Shown here piece by piece: positions 62,924-64,000 of a stretch of DNA of 64,000 bases. The notes under the pieces were generated by a model, which searched no databases, had not been told where the DNA came from, and saw nothing but the letters and a program-made list of their open reading frames with translations. How positions within the stretch are numbered: the stretch's first letter is position 1; every line of letters starts with the position of its first letter. This DNA comes from a virus: the IMG/VR virus record IMGVR_UViG_3300020452_000548, positions 1 to 64,000 of that record; one strand, written 5' to 3'. The translations under genes were made by a program, and so were the position numbers.

Positions 62924-64000
62924 TCAAAAGTCAAAGATAGATTTCTGCTCAACACGCACAGGCTCTTGTCTATCCTCAAGGCCATCCAAGATACCATCAA
63001 CAGCTTCGATGCCCATAGCAATCCATCTCATGACTGGAACGGCCATTGAATTGCCGAGAGCTTTGTATCTCACACCATCAGGGCATTCCTCAGCAGGTTT
63101 GCCCCGCCATGGTATCTGCGTGTAGTTATCTGGGAATCCCTGCAATCTCTCACATTCAATAGGTGTTAAACGCCTAACTACATGATGTGCTTGCGTGGCC
63201 TTTGAAACAAGTGTTTCAGAACCACCGCCCTGCGCCCCACCGGATGCCCTAACAGTACCCGCAACATCTGATTCCTTGTATTCTGTTTTCTTGCCGAACC
63301 CAGATGCAACTGCTGATTCATCTTCTGCAACCAATGGAACATTACCTCTATCTGCATTTGCAGCTAATGTGGGAGCTACACCCTCAAGCTCATCGTGCCT
63401 TGAGGTCATGAAATGGTTATCGAAAAGCTTCCGTTCCTCAGTTTGGAATACTGAATGATTACCTGCCGTGTCTAATGTAGGGCATGGGTCGCCCTCTTTA
63501 CCTATGCCAAGACCATTCTGAGCTTTGGTTCTCGTAGTCTTATCATGAATCGGGATTGCCGATGTTTCTGATACCAATGGAAGGTTGTTGCCCCCTGTTC
63601 CAGCTCTTGCTGTGATAGTAGGGCTTACATCAACCTCAGATACTCTTGAGTCTGTTCCATGATTCTCATACACCTTCTGCGTTATACCCATGAAATTGCC
63701 CTTATCAGGCATGGTTTGGTCTATGGATCGTGTAGTCAAGGTGCTTGTCTTGTCTGTTCCATCCCAAAACTCACCGATTATCTGACGCTCAATACCTGCT
63801 CTCTCTCCTGTGCCTTTACCGTATGAGGCATCAAGAGTATTACTTACAGGGCCATGTAGTGGTTCTTGATTAGATGTAGCTACAGCTTGACCTTGACCGC
63901 CAGCTCGAAGTGTTGGGAATACATCTTCTGATGGTTGGGCATCCAATCCTTGAGTATGAGAAAAACCAATCATTCCTCTTCCGTCTGACTGTTTTGAGTC
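62924..64000 (-). CDS. C5-cytosine DNA methyltransferase, C-terminal part (5' cut by window edge)
   Basis: The frame is open through 64000, so the N-terminal catalytic half (motifs I-VIII) lies outside; the ATG at 63973 is probably internal. The visible end has the standard last motifs: VVRRLTPIECERLQGFPDNY (motif IX) and RYKALGNSMAVPVMRWIAMG (motif X). Before it, about 270 residues form a long target-recognition region with repeated segments around Thr-Leu (VFPTLRAGGQGQ, VSPTITARAGTGGNNLPLV, VAPTLAANADRGNVPLV, PCPTLDTAGNHSV and weaker copies). The stop overlaps the GAGGTGA site of the next methyltransferase. Confidence 0.85.
   Translation of the reverse strand, partial: DSKQSDGRGMIGFSHTQGLDAQPSEDVFPTLRAGGQGQAVATSNQEPLHGPVSNTLDASYGKGTGERAGIERQIIGEFWDGTDKTSTLTTRSIDQTMPDKGNFMGITQKVYENHGTDSRVSEVDVSPTITARAGTGGNNLPLVSETSAIPIHDKTTRTKAQNGLGIGKEGDPCPTLDTAGNHSVFQTEERKLFDNHFMTSRHDELEGVAPTLAANADRGNVPLVAEDESAVASGFGKKTEYKESDVAGTVRASGGAQGGGSETLVSKATQAHHVVRRLTPIECERLQGFPDNYTQIPWRGKPAEECPDGVRYKALGNSMAVPVMRWIAMGIEAVDGILDGLEDRQEPVRVEQKSIFDF

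Noticed and set aside
59905-64000. Restriction-modification system
   Set aside because: Three methyltransferase genes are adjacent but no endonuclease or specificity gene is visible; orphan protective enzymes are more likely.
1-64000. tRNA or rRNA genes
   Set aside because: No cloverleaf-like sequence or rRNA signature noticed on reading; a tRNAscan run would be needed to exclude weak candidates.
1-64000. Integrase, attachment site or insertion sequence
   Set aside because: No recombinase, transposase or flanking direct repeat seen; nothing points to a temperate life style within this window.

Overview
The window is a 64 kb piece of a tailed double-stranded DNA virus (Caudoviricetes-like, HK97-type head) that most likely infects an archaeon. 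The archaeal assignment is inference. It rests on an archaeo-eukaryotic primase with a PriL-like Fe-S tail, an XPF/ERCC4-HhH nuclease, a Cas4-like Fe-S nuclease, an MCM/DUF3987-type AAA+ protein, a DpdA-type transglycosylase, GGTGA-type ribosome binding sites, and TATA-like boxes placed 31-32 nt ahead of apparently leaderless start codons. AT-rich composition and the fibre repeat families resemble marine viruses; a marine euryarchaeal (MGII/Poseidoniales) or thaumarchaeal host is plausible but not shown. No terminase, DNA polymerase or host gene lies in the window, and both ends cut through genes.

Layout. Positions 1-48904 carry the virion genes, all on the + strand. They run as: end of a probable portal or head protein and four small head genes (1-2389); a 1137-aa protein containing a DNA-ligase-like nucleotidyltransferase domain (2399-5812); prohead protease/scaffold (5874-7214); major capsid protein (7256-8425); small beta-rich and zinc proteins (8462-10927); connector-like protein (10941-12779); a 2855-aa repeat fibre (13027-21594); a propeller/FN3 protein and a Rossmann methyltransferase-like protein; tail tube candidate (24518-26719); SAP protein; two tail assembly chaperone frames joined by a probable -1 frameshift (27141-27856); tape measure (27843-29462); distal tail protein, LamG baseplate protein, giant tail hub; a fibre protein; and at the end a zinc ribbon protein, an AW-motif protein and a C5-cytosine methyltransferase.

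Positions 48898-64000 carry the replication and modification genes, all on the - strand, convergent with the virion genes and overlapping them by 7 bp at the stop codons. Read in transcription order (right to left): C5-methyltransferase (cut by the edge), two beta-class amino-methyltransferases, a degenerate ligase-like protein, an unknown, then a promoter followed by a probable ssDNA-binding protein, RecA/Sak4-like ATPase, Cas4-like nuclease, a 40-aa microprotein, primase, three small proteins, DpdA and XPF-like nuclease, then a second promoter with the same 16-17 bp motif followed by the AAA+ helicase candidate and an exonuclease-like protein. Genes are packed with 1-17 bp overlaps (ATGA, GTGA, TGATG), which indicates translational coupling.

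The two halves fit a normal lytic plan: an early block for replication, recombination and DNA modification, and a late block for the particle. The less ordinary points are two separate ligase-like proteins with altered catalytic motifs, a methyltransferase encoded in the virion block that shares a short FDxAWxVAK motif with two neighbours, a 7-deazaguanine DNA modification gene, a G/GT-type frameshift, and several microproteins below usual gene-calling limits.
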